NCBI GenBank assembly: GCA_937926975.1
Contig: CALBCJ010000014.1
Location: 76,206 to 140,205 of the forward strand
DNA length: 64,000 nt
Direction: 5' to 3'
Origin: an uncultured Propionibacteriaceae bacterium
GTDB lineage: Bacteria; Actinomycetota; Actinomycetes; Propionibacteriales; Propionibacteriaceae
Shown: piece after piece, positions 55,478-63,091 of the stretch
Numbering within the stretch: position 1 is the stretch's first letter
Layout of the letters: each line of letters opens with the position of its first letter
Position numbers and translations under genes: made by a program
The notes under the pieces: generated by a model
What the model saw: only the letters and a program-made list of their open reading frames with translations
What the model was told of the DNA's origin: nothing
Databases searched by the model: none

Positions 55478-56286
55478 TCTTCCTCCTGAGAGTCTGCCTT
55501 CCGGGCGACCACGGCCACCCCGCAGAGCTGGTGCTGGTACTTGGTGAATACTCTGCGCATCTGGAGAGCTCGCTGCCTGAGATCAGGCTGGGTCAGCAGG
55601 CGCCAGGCCATTCTTGCCACCGAGCCAAGCCCCTCGTCGGCGAGGTTGCGGCGCAGCTGGAGCAGTGCGAACGGGGCGGTCTGGCACCAGTCGACCACCA
55701 GCCCCTGCTGCTGAAGCAGCTCCTGCCACCCGGCTACGGTGAGGGGGCGAGCGTTCACATGGATGGTTCTCGCTAGGTCTCCCGAGACCTCCTGGGCGGT
55801 CTCCTCATCGATCTCGGCCGGTCCCAGACCCAGCTCGTGGATGGCATAGCGCCCGCCGGGGCGCAGCAGCCGGGCGGCTTCAGCGACGATAGCCGACTTT
55901 CGGCGGGGGCTCTGCATGGTGAGCACCGCCTCGGCGATCACGACGTCGGCACTGCCCGTCTCCAAGCCGGTATCGCTGGCGTCTCCCTGCCGGCAGGTGC
56001 CACGCCCTGCCACGATCTGCGAGACCTGGCGAGCCGCGTCGGCGTCAAGGTCGACCCCGGTGTAGGAGCGAGGGCTTGCCTGGATGATCTCCTTGGCGGT
56101 GCGTCCCAGCCCTGGGGCTAGCTCGACCACGTCGAGACCGGTGACACCGCACTGCTGCAGCAGAGCCCGGGTCAGCCCGAGCCCACCGGGGCGCAGCACT
56201 CGCTTGCCGATCCGGGCCAGGACCCAGTGCCCGGGAGCCGTGGCGGTAGGGCGGTTGGCTTGGGGGAGGTCAGCGTCGCGCGTCAT
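55474..56286 (-). CDS. SAM-dependent methyltransferase
   Basis: A 270-residue class I methyltransferase. The SAM-binding motif I is VVELAPGLGRTAKEI (residues 52-66), with VDLDADAARQV next, DVVIAEAVLTMQS near 114-126, and LLRPGGRYAIHELGL near 140-155. The C-terminal part is a substrate cap. It resembles ubiquinone/sterol-type methyltransferases only at fold level, so the substrate is unknown. ATG 56286 has an AT-rich promoter region upstream (about 56285-56315), unusual for the window. The cupin gene overlaps its stop. Confidence 0.85.
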   Translation of the reverse strand: MTRDADLPQANRPTATAPGHWVLARIGKRVLRPGGLGLTRALLQQCGVTGLDVVELAPGLGRTAKEIIQASPRSYTGVDLDADAARQVSQIVAGRGTCRQGDASDTGLETGSADVVIAEAVLTMQSPRRKSAIVAEAARLLRPGGRYAIHELGLGPAEIDEETAQEVSGDLARTIHVNARPLTVAGWQELLQQQGLVVDWCQTAPFALLQLRRNLADEGLGSVARMAWRLLTQPDLRQRALQMRRVFTKYQHQLCGVAVVARKADSQEEE

Positions 56287-56512
56287 GGAATTAAACTAGC
56301 ATTCGCTCGCGTAATTAGTCCACGGTTTCGTCGAGACCAGAGCGGGTCTGCTCCTTGAGGCCTGTGCGGCTACGGGAACTCCCAGCGGCCGGGGTCTCGG
56401 CGTGGGCAGTGGGGCTCGTTTTCGACCAGGGATGGCTGTGGTCCGCGGCTCGGGCTCGGGTCTGGGCCGCCGACTGGTGTGCCCAGGTGCTGCGGTGCGA
56501 GAGAATCGGCGG
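56287..56512. other. Divergent gap between methyltransferase and miaA
   Basis: A 226-bp gap. The left 30 bp are AT-rich (an ATTAAACTAG-like stretch at 56286-56295 and TAATTAG at 56312-56318) and probably hold the methyltransferase promoter. The rest is GC-rich without a recognised motif. Confidence 0.4.
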
Positions 56513-57436
56513 GTGCTGACGCTCGTGCTGCTCGGGCCGACGGCGAGCGGCAAGTCCTCGCTGGCGGTGGCGACGGCCCGCCACCTCACCCGTGAGGGCT
56601 GCCCCGCCGAGGTGGTCAACGCCGACTCGATGCTGGTCTACCGGGGGATGGACATCGGCACTGCCAAGCCGACCCTTGCCGAGCGGCAGGCGGTGCCGCA
56701 CCACCTGATCGACATCCTGGACGTCACTCAGACGGCCACCGTGGCCGACTTCCAGCGGCTCGGCCGTGCCGCGATCGCTGACTGCCACGGGCGGGGGGTG
56801 ATCCCCGTCGTGACCGGTGGGTCGGCCCTGTACCTGCGCGCGGTCCTGGACGACTTCAGCTTTCCCGGGACCGATGCCACGCTGCGGGCCGAGCTGGAGG
56901 AGGAGCTGGCCCGGGTTGGCGCACCCGAGCTGCACCAGCGGCTGGCCCGGCTGGCGCCCGAGGCCGCTCAGCGAGTTCTCCCGGGCAACGGCCGCCGGAT
57001 CGTCCGGGCCCTGGAGGTGATCGCCCTGACCGGCAGCTACCGGGCCAGCCTGCCGGAGCACCGCTACGCAGTGCCTGGTGCTCAGACCTTCGGGCTGCGG
57101 CTAGACCGTGCCGAGATGGACCGGCGGATCGACGCCCGGGTCGACCAGATGTGGCAAGCCGGGCTGGTCGAGGAGGTCCAGGAGCTGGTCGGCCGGGGGC
57201 TGCGGCAAGGGCGTACAGCCTCGCGGGCGCTGGGGTACGCGCAGGTCCTCGACTACCTCGACGGGCTCCTGACCGAGGACCAGGCGCGGCACCTGACGAA
57301 GGCCGGGACGCGCCGCTTCGCCCGCAAGCAGCTGGGCTGGTGGCGACGGGATCCCCGGATCACCTGGGTTGACGCCACTTCCGCTCCAGCCAGTGAGATC
57401 GTCGTCTCGCGGATCAGTCGCGACCCCCTCGGCTAG
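56513..57436 (+). CDS. miaA: tRNA dimethylallyltransferase MiaA
   Basis: MiaA (307 residues) prenylates A37 of tRNAs reading UNN codons, the step before MiaB. The P-loop is G8-S15 (GPTASGKS), followed by NADSMLVYRGMDIGTAKP, HHLIDILDV, TGGSALYLRA and the KAGTRRFARKQLGWWRRD tail. GTG 56513 gives the normal N-terminus; the upstream frame is open but without motif. It is followed by dapF after 24 bp, forming a miaA-dapF-hflX order that is common in actinobacteria. Confidence 0.95.
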   Translation: MLTLVLLGPTASGKSSLAVATARHLTREGCPAEVVNADSMLVYRGMDIGTAKPTLAERQAVPHHLIDILDVTQTATVADFQRLGRAAIADCHGRGVIPVVTGGSALYLRAVLDDFSFPGTDATLRAELEEELARVGAPELHQRLARLAPEAAQRVLPGNGRRIVRALEVIALTGSYRASLPEHRYAVPGAQTFGLRLDRAEMDRRIDARVDQMWQAGLVEEVQELVGRGLRQGRTASRALGYAQVLDYLDGLLTEDQARHLTKAGTRRFARKQLGWWRRDPRITWVDATSAPASEIVVSRISRDPLG

Positions 57437-57460
57437 CCCTGACCTGCTGGACTGGCCCGC

Positions 57461-58279
57461 GTGAGGATGTGGTCTTTCGCCAAGGGGCATGGCACGCAGA
57501 ACGACTTCGTCCTGGTCAAGGACCGCCACGGGATGCTGTGCCCCTCGCAGGCCGATGTCCGCTACCTCTGCGACCGGCACGCCGGGATCGGAGCCGACGG
57601 GGTGCTGCGAGTTGTCAAAGCCGGCAGCATGCCGGAGTGGGACGGGGACCCGGACCTGTGGTTCATGGACTACCGCAACGGCGACGGCTCCGTCGCCGAG
57701 ATGTGCGGCAACGGGCTGCGGGTCTTCGTGCGCTACCTGCTGGAGGAGAACCTCGTCGGTGGGGCTGACATCCAGGTCGCGACCCGGGCCGGGCTGCGTC
57801 GAGCCGCCGTGCTGCCGGACGGGCGGATCAAGGTCGCGATGGGGCAGGTGGCCAGCACCGGAACCAGCACTGTCGACTACCAGGGCCAGCTAGCGACCGG
57901 GGTCGGTGTGGACGTGGGGAACCCCCACCTGGTGGTGGAGCTCGACCCGCAGCAGGTGGCACAGGCCGAGCTGCGCAGCTGGCCGCGCCCCGACCCGGTG
58001 CGGTTCCCCGAGGGCGCCAACGTCGAGCTGGCCGCCCGTACTGGCAACGGGTTCACGATGCGGGTCCTGGAGCGGGGAGTGGGGGAGACCCGGTCCTGCG
58101 GGACCGGGGCGGTGGCGGTGGCCTGGGTGCTGAGTGCTGGTGCGGCCGGCACTCACCGGATCGAGCTGCCCGGTGGTGTCGTGGAGGTCACCCTCGACGA
58201 CCAGGGCCGGGCCTGGCTGACCGGGCCGGCCGTGATCGTCGCTCGCGGCGAGGTGGCCCTGCCCGAGCCAGAGCGCTGA
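57461..58279 (+). CDS. dapF: Diaminopimelate epimerase
   Basis: DapF (272 residues) converts LL- to meso-diaminopimelate for lysine and peptidoglycan synthesis. It begins MRMWSFAKGHGTQNDFVLV. The two catalytic cysteines are C82 (EMCGNGLRVF) and C213 (SCGTGAVAVA). VGNPHLVV and ERGVGET segments are intact. GTG 57461 is in line with relatives. meso-DAP peptidoglycan is one option, but DapF also serves LL-DAP organisms that make lysine, so wall type cannot be told. Confidence 0.96.
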   Translation: MRMWSFAKGHGTQNDFVLVKDRHGMLCPSQADVRYLCDRHAGIGADGVLRVVKAGSMPEWDGDPDLWFMDYRNGDGSVAEMCGNGLRVFVRYLLEENLVGGADIQVATRAGLRRAAVLPDGRIKVAMGQVASTGTSTVDYQGQLATGVGVDVGNPHLVVELDPQQVAQAELRSWPRPDPVRFPEGANVELAARTGNGFTMRVLERGVGETRSCGTGAVAVAWVLSAGAAGTHRIELPGGVVEVTLDDQGRAWLTGPAVIVARGEVALPEPER

Positions 58280-58335
58280 GGCCGCCCAGAAACCCGGTGG
58301 CCAGCCCGGGCGCTGAGGTGAGAGGCTGTCCACCG

Positions 58336-59739
58336 ATGACACACGTAGACGATCCCAACCTGGTCCGGGCTGGCCTGGACTACGACGGGGACCAGGCCGA
58401 GCTGGACGAGCGTCACTCACTGCGCCGGGTGGACGGGCTGCGGACCGAGCTGGCCGACATCACCGAGGTGGAGTACCGCCGGCTCCGGCTGGAGCGCGTC
58501 GTCCTGGTCGGTGTCTGGAGCAGCGGCACCGAGCACGATGTCCGTAACGGCCTGGCCGAGCTGCGACTGCTCGCCGAGACCGCGGGGTCGCAGGTGCTGG
58601 AGGCCTTGTACCAGCGCCGAGACCGCCCCGACCCGGCCACCTTCATCGGCCGCGGCAAGGTCGACGAGGTCCGCGAAGTGGTCGTCGAGTCCGGGGCCGA
58701 CACCGTGATCTGCGACGGCGAGCTGAGCCCGGCCCAGCTGCGCAACCTGGAAGACCGGGTCCGGGTCAAGGTGATCGACCGGACCGCCCTGATCCTCGAC
58801 ATCTTCGCCTCGCACGCCAAGAGCGCCGAGGGCAAGGCCCAGGTCGAGCTGGCCCAGCTGCAGTACCTGCGGCAGCGGCTGCGTGGCTGGGGCGGCAACC
58901 TGTCGCGACAGACCGGCGGCCGGGGCGCCGGGATCGGAGGCCGGGGACCGGGCGAGACCAAGCTCGAGACCGACCGTCGCCGGGTCCGGGCCCGGATCGC
59001 CCGGCTGCGGGCCGAGCTGCGAGACCTGGAAGCGACCCGGGCCCTCAAGCGGCAGCAGCGCCAGCGCCACCGGGTGCCGTCGGTCGCGATCGTCGGGTAC
59101 ACCAACGCCGGCAAGTCGTCCCTGCTGAACCGGCTGACCGGGGCCGGGGTGCTGGTCGAGGACGCGCTCTTCGCCACCCTCGACCCCACCACCCGCCGCT
59201 GCCAGACCACCGACGGGCGGGTCTACACCCTGACCGACACGGTCGGCTTCGTACGGCGCCTGCCGCACGACCTGGTCGAGGCCTTCCGCTCCACCTTGGA
59301 GGAGTCGGTGTCCGCGGACCTGCTGCTTCACGTCGTCGACGGCTCAGACCCCGACCCCGTAGGCCAGGTCGCCGCCGTGACCGAGGTACTGGCCGAGGTC
59401 GGCGCCGCCGACGTAGCCGAGCAGCTGGTGGTGAACAAGACTGACGCCGCCGACCCGGTGACGCTGCAGACCCTGCGGACCCGGTTCCCCGGCGCCGTCC
59501 TGGTGTCGGCCCGGACCGGAGAGGGGCTGGAGCGGCTGCGGCAGGTGCTGGAGGCCCGGCTGCCGCGACCCGGCGTCGAGGTCACGGCGCTGGTGCCGTA
59601 CGCCCGCGGCGACCTGGTCAACCGGATCCACCAGGAGGGGGAGCTGGTGAGCGTCGAGCACACCGCCGACGGCACCGCGGTGGTGGCCCGGGTCCACCCA
59701 GACCTGGCCGCAGAGCTGCGGCCCTTCACCCAGGACTGA
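58336..59739 (+). CDS. hflX: GTPase HflX
   Basis: HflX (467 residues) is a ribosome-associated GTPase that rescues stalled ribosomes in stress. The N-terminal HflX domain contains FIGRGKVDEV and a coiled region with the GRGAGIGGRGPGE loop. The G domain has G1 GYTNAGKSS, G3 DTVGFVRRLP and G4 VNKTD. ATG 58336 is chosen as the first start giving a normal N-terminus. A DnaA-box-like CTGTCCACA follows at 59741-59749. Confidence 0.95.
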   Translation: MTHVDDPNLVRAGLDYDGDQAELDERHSLRRVDGLRTELADITEVEYRRLRLERVVLVGVWSSGTEHDVRNGLAELRLLAETAGSQVLEALYQRRDRPDPATFIGRGKVDEVREVVVESGADTVICDGELSPAQLRNLEDRVRVKVIDRTALILDIFASHAKSAEGKAQVELAQLQYLRQRLRGWGGNLSRQTGGRGAGIGGRGPGETKLETDRRRVRARIARLRAELRDLEATRALKRQQRQRHRVPSVAIVGYTNAGKSSLLNRLTGAGVLVEDALFATLDPTTRRCQTTDGRVYTLTDTVGFVRRLPHDLVEAFRSTLEESVSADLLLHVVDGSDPDPVGQVAAVTEVLAEVGAADVAEQLVVNKTDAADPVTLQTLRTRFPGAVLVSARTGEGLERLRQVLEARLPRPGVEVTALVPYARGDLVNRIHQEGELVSVEHTADGTAVVARVHPDLAAELRPFTQD

Positions 59740-59800
59740 CCTGTCCACAGCCGGGTGCCGTACGGTTCGCTGGAGCCGGCCGGGCTTGTACGGTGAGCGG

Positions 59801-61807
59801 GTGCCCGACACCGCCCTGCAGATCCTCGACGCGGCTGTCGCGTCGCTGGGCGGAACCAGCCGGGACGGGCAGCGGCAGATGTGCGAGGCGGTGACCCAGG
59901 CCTTCGATTCCGGAGTGCACCTGCTGGTGCAGGCCGGCACCGGGACCGGGAAGTCGCTCGGCTACCTGGCTCCGGCCCTGGCCCACGTGCTGGGCAGGTC
60001 CGGGTCGCGGGTGATCGTGGCGACGGCGACCCTGGCGCTGCAGACCCAGCTCGCCACCAAGGACATCCCGGTGGTGGCCGAGGCCGTGGAGCGGGTTTGC
60101 GGCCGGAAGCCGCGTACGGCGCTGCTCAAGGGGCGCTCCAACTACGCCTGCCTGTACCGGGTGAGAGGCGGAGAGGACCCGGCCCAGGCCGGGCTGCTGG
60201 ACGGGACCGAGCTGGTCGGGGCGCTGAGGGCGAGCGAGGCGGCGCCGGAGTCGGTGCTGGGTGCCGAGGTGGTGGCGCTGCGGGAGTGGGCCGAGAACCA
60301 GCTCACCGGCTCCGAGCTGGCCGACCGGGACAACGCCCCGCCCCACTCCCCGGCGGCCTGGGCGCAGGTGAGCGTCCCGGTCCGCGAGTGCCTCGGGGCC
60401 TCGCGCTGCCCGTACGGGGCGGAGTGCTTCGTCGAGGCCTCCCGGGAGCAGGCCCGCCAGGCCGACCTGGTGGTCACCAACCACGCCCTGCTGGCGATCG
60501 ACGCCCTGCACGGCGGCACCGCGCTGCCCGACCACGACCTGCTGGTGATCGACGAGGCGCACGAGCTGACCAGCCGGGTCACCGGGGCCGCCTCGGCCGA
60601 GCTCAGTCCCCAGCTGGTGGAGCGGGTCGGCAAGCGGGTGGTCGGGTACCTCAGCGACGAGGTGGCCCTGGAGCTGCTGGAGTCGGCGGACGGCCTGCGG
60701 ACCGCCCTGGACGAGGTGGCGCCCGAGCGGGTCACCGACCCGACCAGCCCCGTGGCAGCGGCCCTGGTCCGTCTTCAGGCAGCGGCCCGGGCCGCGCTGT
60801 CGGGGATCGGAACGAGCAAGGATGCCGACCCCGAGCGGGCCCAGGCCAAGGGCGCACTGCAGGAGGTCTTCGACACCGCCGAGCGGATGGCGGGCCTGGA
60901 CGTCCACGACGTGCTGTGGGTGAGTGAGCGGGAACGCTTCGGGCGGCAGCTGGTCGTGGCGCCGCTGTCGGTCTCCGGGCTGGTCCGGGACGTGATTCTG
61001 GCGGAGACGACGGCGGTCTTCACCTCGGCGACTCTCACCGTGGGTGGTGACTTCACCGCCAGCGCCACCGGCTTCGGGCTGGCCCGCCGGTCGGAGTCGG
61101 GCGAGCCGGGGCCGGCTGTGCCCTGGCGCGGGCTCGACGTCGGCTCGCCGTTCGACTACCGCCGCCAGGGGATTCTCTACCTCGCCCGGCGCCTCCCGGT
61201 CCCGGGACGCGGCGGGCTGAGCGACGAGGTGCTGGCCGAGATCGCAGAGCTGGTCGCGGCCGCGGGTGGCCGGACTCTGGGGCTGTTCGCCTCGCACCGC
61301 AACGCCGTGGCCGCCGCCGCCTACCTGCGCGAGCAGCAGCCGACCCTGCCAGTGCTCTGCCAGGGCGAGGCGCACCTTGCCGAGCTCACCGGGCGTTTCG
61401 CCGCCGAGCCGACCACCAGCCTGTTCGGCACCCTGTCGCTGTGGCAGGGGCTGGATGTTGCGGGAGACAGCTGCCAGCTGGTGATCATCGACAAGATCCC
61501 CTTCCCGCGCCCCGACGAGCCGCTGCTGCTGGCCCGGCAGCAGGCGGTGACCGCGGCGGGTGGGAACGGCTTCATGCAGGTCGCCGCTAGCCATGCCGGC
61601 CTGCTGCTGGCTCAGGGGGCCGGACGGCTGATCCGCCGGCTCGGTGACCGTGGTGTGGTGGCCGTCCTCGACCCGCGGCTGGTGACCGCCCGCTACGGCT
61701 CGTACCTGCGTGCGTCGATGCCACCGTTCTGGCAGACCACCGACCCCGAGGTGGCCAGGGCGGCGCTGCGGAGGCTGACGGGCCTCACAGCCGGCGCAGG
61801 ACGCTGA
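59801..61807 (+). CDS. DinG/YoaA-type ATP-dependent helicase
   Basis: A 668-residue XPD-like SF2 helicase. Walker A is AGTGTGKS (residues 45-52), motif II DEAHELTSR. Four cysteines between motifs I and II (SNYAC, REC, SRC, AEC) fit a 4Fe-4S cluster. C-terminal motifs (GTLSLWQGLDV, LIRRLGDRG) are present. No N-terminal exonuclease is fused. The start may be GTG 59801 or an upstream TTG at 59786; GTG is preferred. It converges on lexA with a 23-bp overlap of coding 3' ends. It probably resolves DNA-RNA hybrids or repair intermediates. Confidence 0.9.
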   Translation: MPDTALQILDAAVASLGGTSRDGQRQMCEAVTQAFDSGVHLLVQAGTGTGKSLGYLAPALAHVLGRSGSRVIVATATLALQTQLATKDIPVVAEAVERVCGRKPRTALLKGRSNYACLYRVRGGEDPAQAGLLDGTELVGALRASEAAPESVLGAEVVALREWAENQLTGSELADRDNAPPHSPAAWAQVSVPVRECLGASRCPYGAECFVEASREQARQADLVVTNHALLAIDALHGGTALPDHDLLVIDEAHELTSRVTGAASAELSPQLVERVGKRVVGYLSDEVALELLESADGLRTALDEVAPERVTDPTSPVAAALVRLQAAARAALSGIGTSKDADPERAQAKGALQEVFDTAERMAGLDVHDVLWVSERERFGRQLVVAPLSVSGLVRDVILAETTAVFTSATLTVGGDFTASATGFGLARRSESGEPGPAVPWRGLDVGSPFDYRRQGILYLARRLPVPGRGGLSDEVLAEIAELVAAAGGRTLGLFASHRNAVAAAAYLREQQPTLPVLCQGEAHLAELTGRFAAEPTTSLFGTLSLWQGLDVAGDSCQLVIIDKIPFPRPDEPLLLARQQAVTAAGGNGFMQVAASHAGLLLAQGAGRLIRRLGDRGVVAVLDPRLVTARYGSYLRASMPPFWQTTDPEVARAALRRLTGLTAGAGR

Positions 61808-62543
61808 CCACCTTGCCCAGGATCGTCGCCTGGTTGCCGTCGATCGGCTCGTAGGCACTGTTGTGGGGCAGCAGCCAGACCTGGCCCGGGGTGCGCTTGA
61901 GGGTCTTGACCGTGGCCTCGTCCCCGATCAGGGCGGCCACGATCTCACCGTTGCTGGCGGTGGGCTGCTGGCGGACCACGACCCAGTCGCCGTCGCAGAT
62001 CGCGGCGTCGACCATGGAGTCTCCCCGGACCTCCAGCAGGAAGAGATTGCCCTCACCGACCAGCTGGCGCGGCAGCGCGAAGACGTCCTCGACGGCCTGC
62101 TCGGCCAGGATCGGGCCACCGGCGGCGATCCGGCCCAGCACGGGGACGTGGACCGGGGCCGGCAGCGCGTCGCCCGAGCCGGTCTCATCGACCCAGGGCA
62201 CGGGCTCCGGGCGGGAGCTGGCCGCCGGTGGGTGGGGAACCCGGACCTCGATCGCGCGGGGGCGGTTCGGGTCACGGCGCAGGTAGCCCTTCGCCTCGAG
62301 CGCCCGCAGCTGGTGGGTGACGCTGGACGGGCTGGACAGGCCTGCCCGCTGGCCTACCTCCCGGATGCTGGGCGGGTAGCCCTGGCGCTCCACCGCCTCC
62401 TTGATCACCTCCAGCACCGCCCGCTGCCTGGGCGTCAGGTCGTCGTCGCTCACCGGAGTGGTGGAGACCGGGGCGTCGCGCAGCTGCCGTACGACCTCGC
62501 TGGCGCGCGGCCTGCCCTTCTGGCGGGGAGTCTGGTCGGCCAT
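61785..62543 (-). CDS. lexA: SOS repressor LexA
   Basis: LexA (252 residues) represses the SOS regulon and cleaves itself when RecA filaments form. The N-terminal winged helix (about 36-100) has SIREVGQRAGLSSPSSVTHQLRALEAKGYLRR. The cleavage site is A141-G142 (GRIAAGGP) and the catalytic pair S176 (GDSMVD) and K213. A 30-residue N-terminal extension and a Pro-rich linker are typical of actinobacteria. I chose ATG 62543: a TACCGT -10 (62550-62555) ends 6 nt upstream. An imperfect LexA box overlaps the -35 region, so it is autoregulated. Confidence 0.96.
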   Translation of the reverse strand: MADQTPRQKGRPRASEVVRQLRDAPVSTTPVSDDDLTPRQRAVLEVIKEAVERQGYPPSIREVGQRAGLSSPSSVTHQLRALEAKGYLRRDPNRPRAIEVRVPHPPAASSRPEPVPWVDETGSGDALPAPVHVPVLGRIAAGGPILAEQAVEDVFALPRQLVGEGNLFLLEVRGDSMVDAAICDGDWVVVRQQPTASNGEIVAALIGDEATVKTLKRTPGQVWLLPHNSAYEPIDGNQATILGKVVSVLRRL

Positions 62544-62549
62544 GACTGA

Positions 62550-62555
62550 ACGGTA
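62550..62555 (-). promoter_or_regulatory. -10 hexamer TACCGT for lexA
   Basis: TACCGT (read on the minus strand) ends 6 nt before ATG 62543, implying a leaderless lexA transcript. Confidence 0.5.
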
Positions 62556-62575
62556 CGACGCGAGGGGCGAGGAAT

Positions 62576-62589
62576 CAAACATTTGTACG
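62576..62589 (-). promoter_or_regulatory. Imperfect LexA box upstream of lexA
   Basis: CAAACATTTGTACG on the plus strand matches the SOS consensus at 10 of 13 defined positions. It overlaps the expected -35 region of the lexA promoter and probably gives weak autoregulation. Confidence 0.55.
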
Positions 62590-62700
62590 ATCATGTCGGT
62601 GACCGTCGAGGGCTGTCAGAGCCCTGGTCTTCACTGGGGGCGACACGCCAGGACCGTCCAGGTGCTTGATGGTCTGGGACCGGGCACGGTAGACAGATAT

Positions 62701-62714
62701 CGAACATATGTTCG
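62701..62714 (+). promoter_or_regulatory. Perfect LexA box of the small membrane protein gene
   Basis: CGAACATATGTTCG is a perfect 14-bp palindrome that matches the SOS consensus fully. It lies just downstream of a candidate promoter, TTGATG (62666-62671), 18 bp, TAGACA (62690-62695), and 15 bp before ATG 62729. Confidence 0.85.
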
Positions 62715-62728
62715 AAGGAGAGTGGCAG

Positions 62729-63001
62729 ATGAGTGCAGTGCTGGTCGAGGCTGGTCGAAGAAAGCAGTCCTCCCGGCGAGGGTGCGATGTGCGTCGGCGG
62801 CCGCCGTCAGCCCGTCCGTGTGAGCCGCGACACGTTCCCCGGGCTGCGGCGACTGCCTGCCAGGTGGGCAGCGACCAGCCGTCCTGGGAGCTCACCGAGC
62901 GCGGGACTGCGGTTGCCCTGGCCCTCGTTCTGATGGTGATGGGGACTGCCCTGGGCACCGGCCTAGCGGTGCTGTGGTCGATCAGCAGTGCTCCGGTCTA
63001 G
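62729..63001 (+). CDS. Small SOS-controlled membrane protein (putative division inhibitor)
   Basis: A 90-residue protein divergent from lexA. A basic, Arg-rich N-terminal half (about 1-55) is followed by LTERGTAVALALVLMVMGTALGTGLAVLW, a single membrane helix at about residues 60-85, and only a few residues after it. An AGGAG site (62716-62720) lies 8 nt before ATG 62729. A perfect LexA box precedes it. The same position next to lexA holds ChiZ (Rv2719c) in mycobacteria and DivS in corynebacteria, and YneA in Bacillus; these delay division during SOS. Mycobacterial ChiZ and YneA carry a LysM domain that is absent here. The name is therefore by position, not homology. Confidence 0.65.
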   Translation: MSAVLVEAGRRKQSSRRGCDVRRRPPSARPCEPRHVPRAAATACQVGSDQPSWELTERGTAVALALVLMVMGTALGTGLAVLWSISSAPV

Positions 63002-63045
63002 GGGCGGCCTGGGCGTGGCTAGGACTGGTCGACCCCCGAGCAGCG

Positions 63046-63079
63046 CTGATGGCGCCGTCGTGGTCGACGGCGCCATCAG
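63046..63079. terminator. Strong bidirectional terminator
   Basis: A perfect 15-bp stem (63046-63060 with 63065-63079) and a 4-nt loop lies between the converging SOS gene and RDD gene, 44 bp and 12 bp from their stops. It should serve both. Confidence 0.75.
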
Positions 63080-63091
63080 AAGTAGGGCAGG

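Noticed and set aside
63046..63079. LexA-type operator downstream of the small SOS gene
   Set aside because: The palindrome is a long GC hairpin between converging genes and does not match the SOS consensus, so it is called a terminator.
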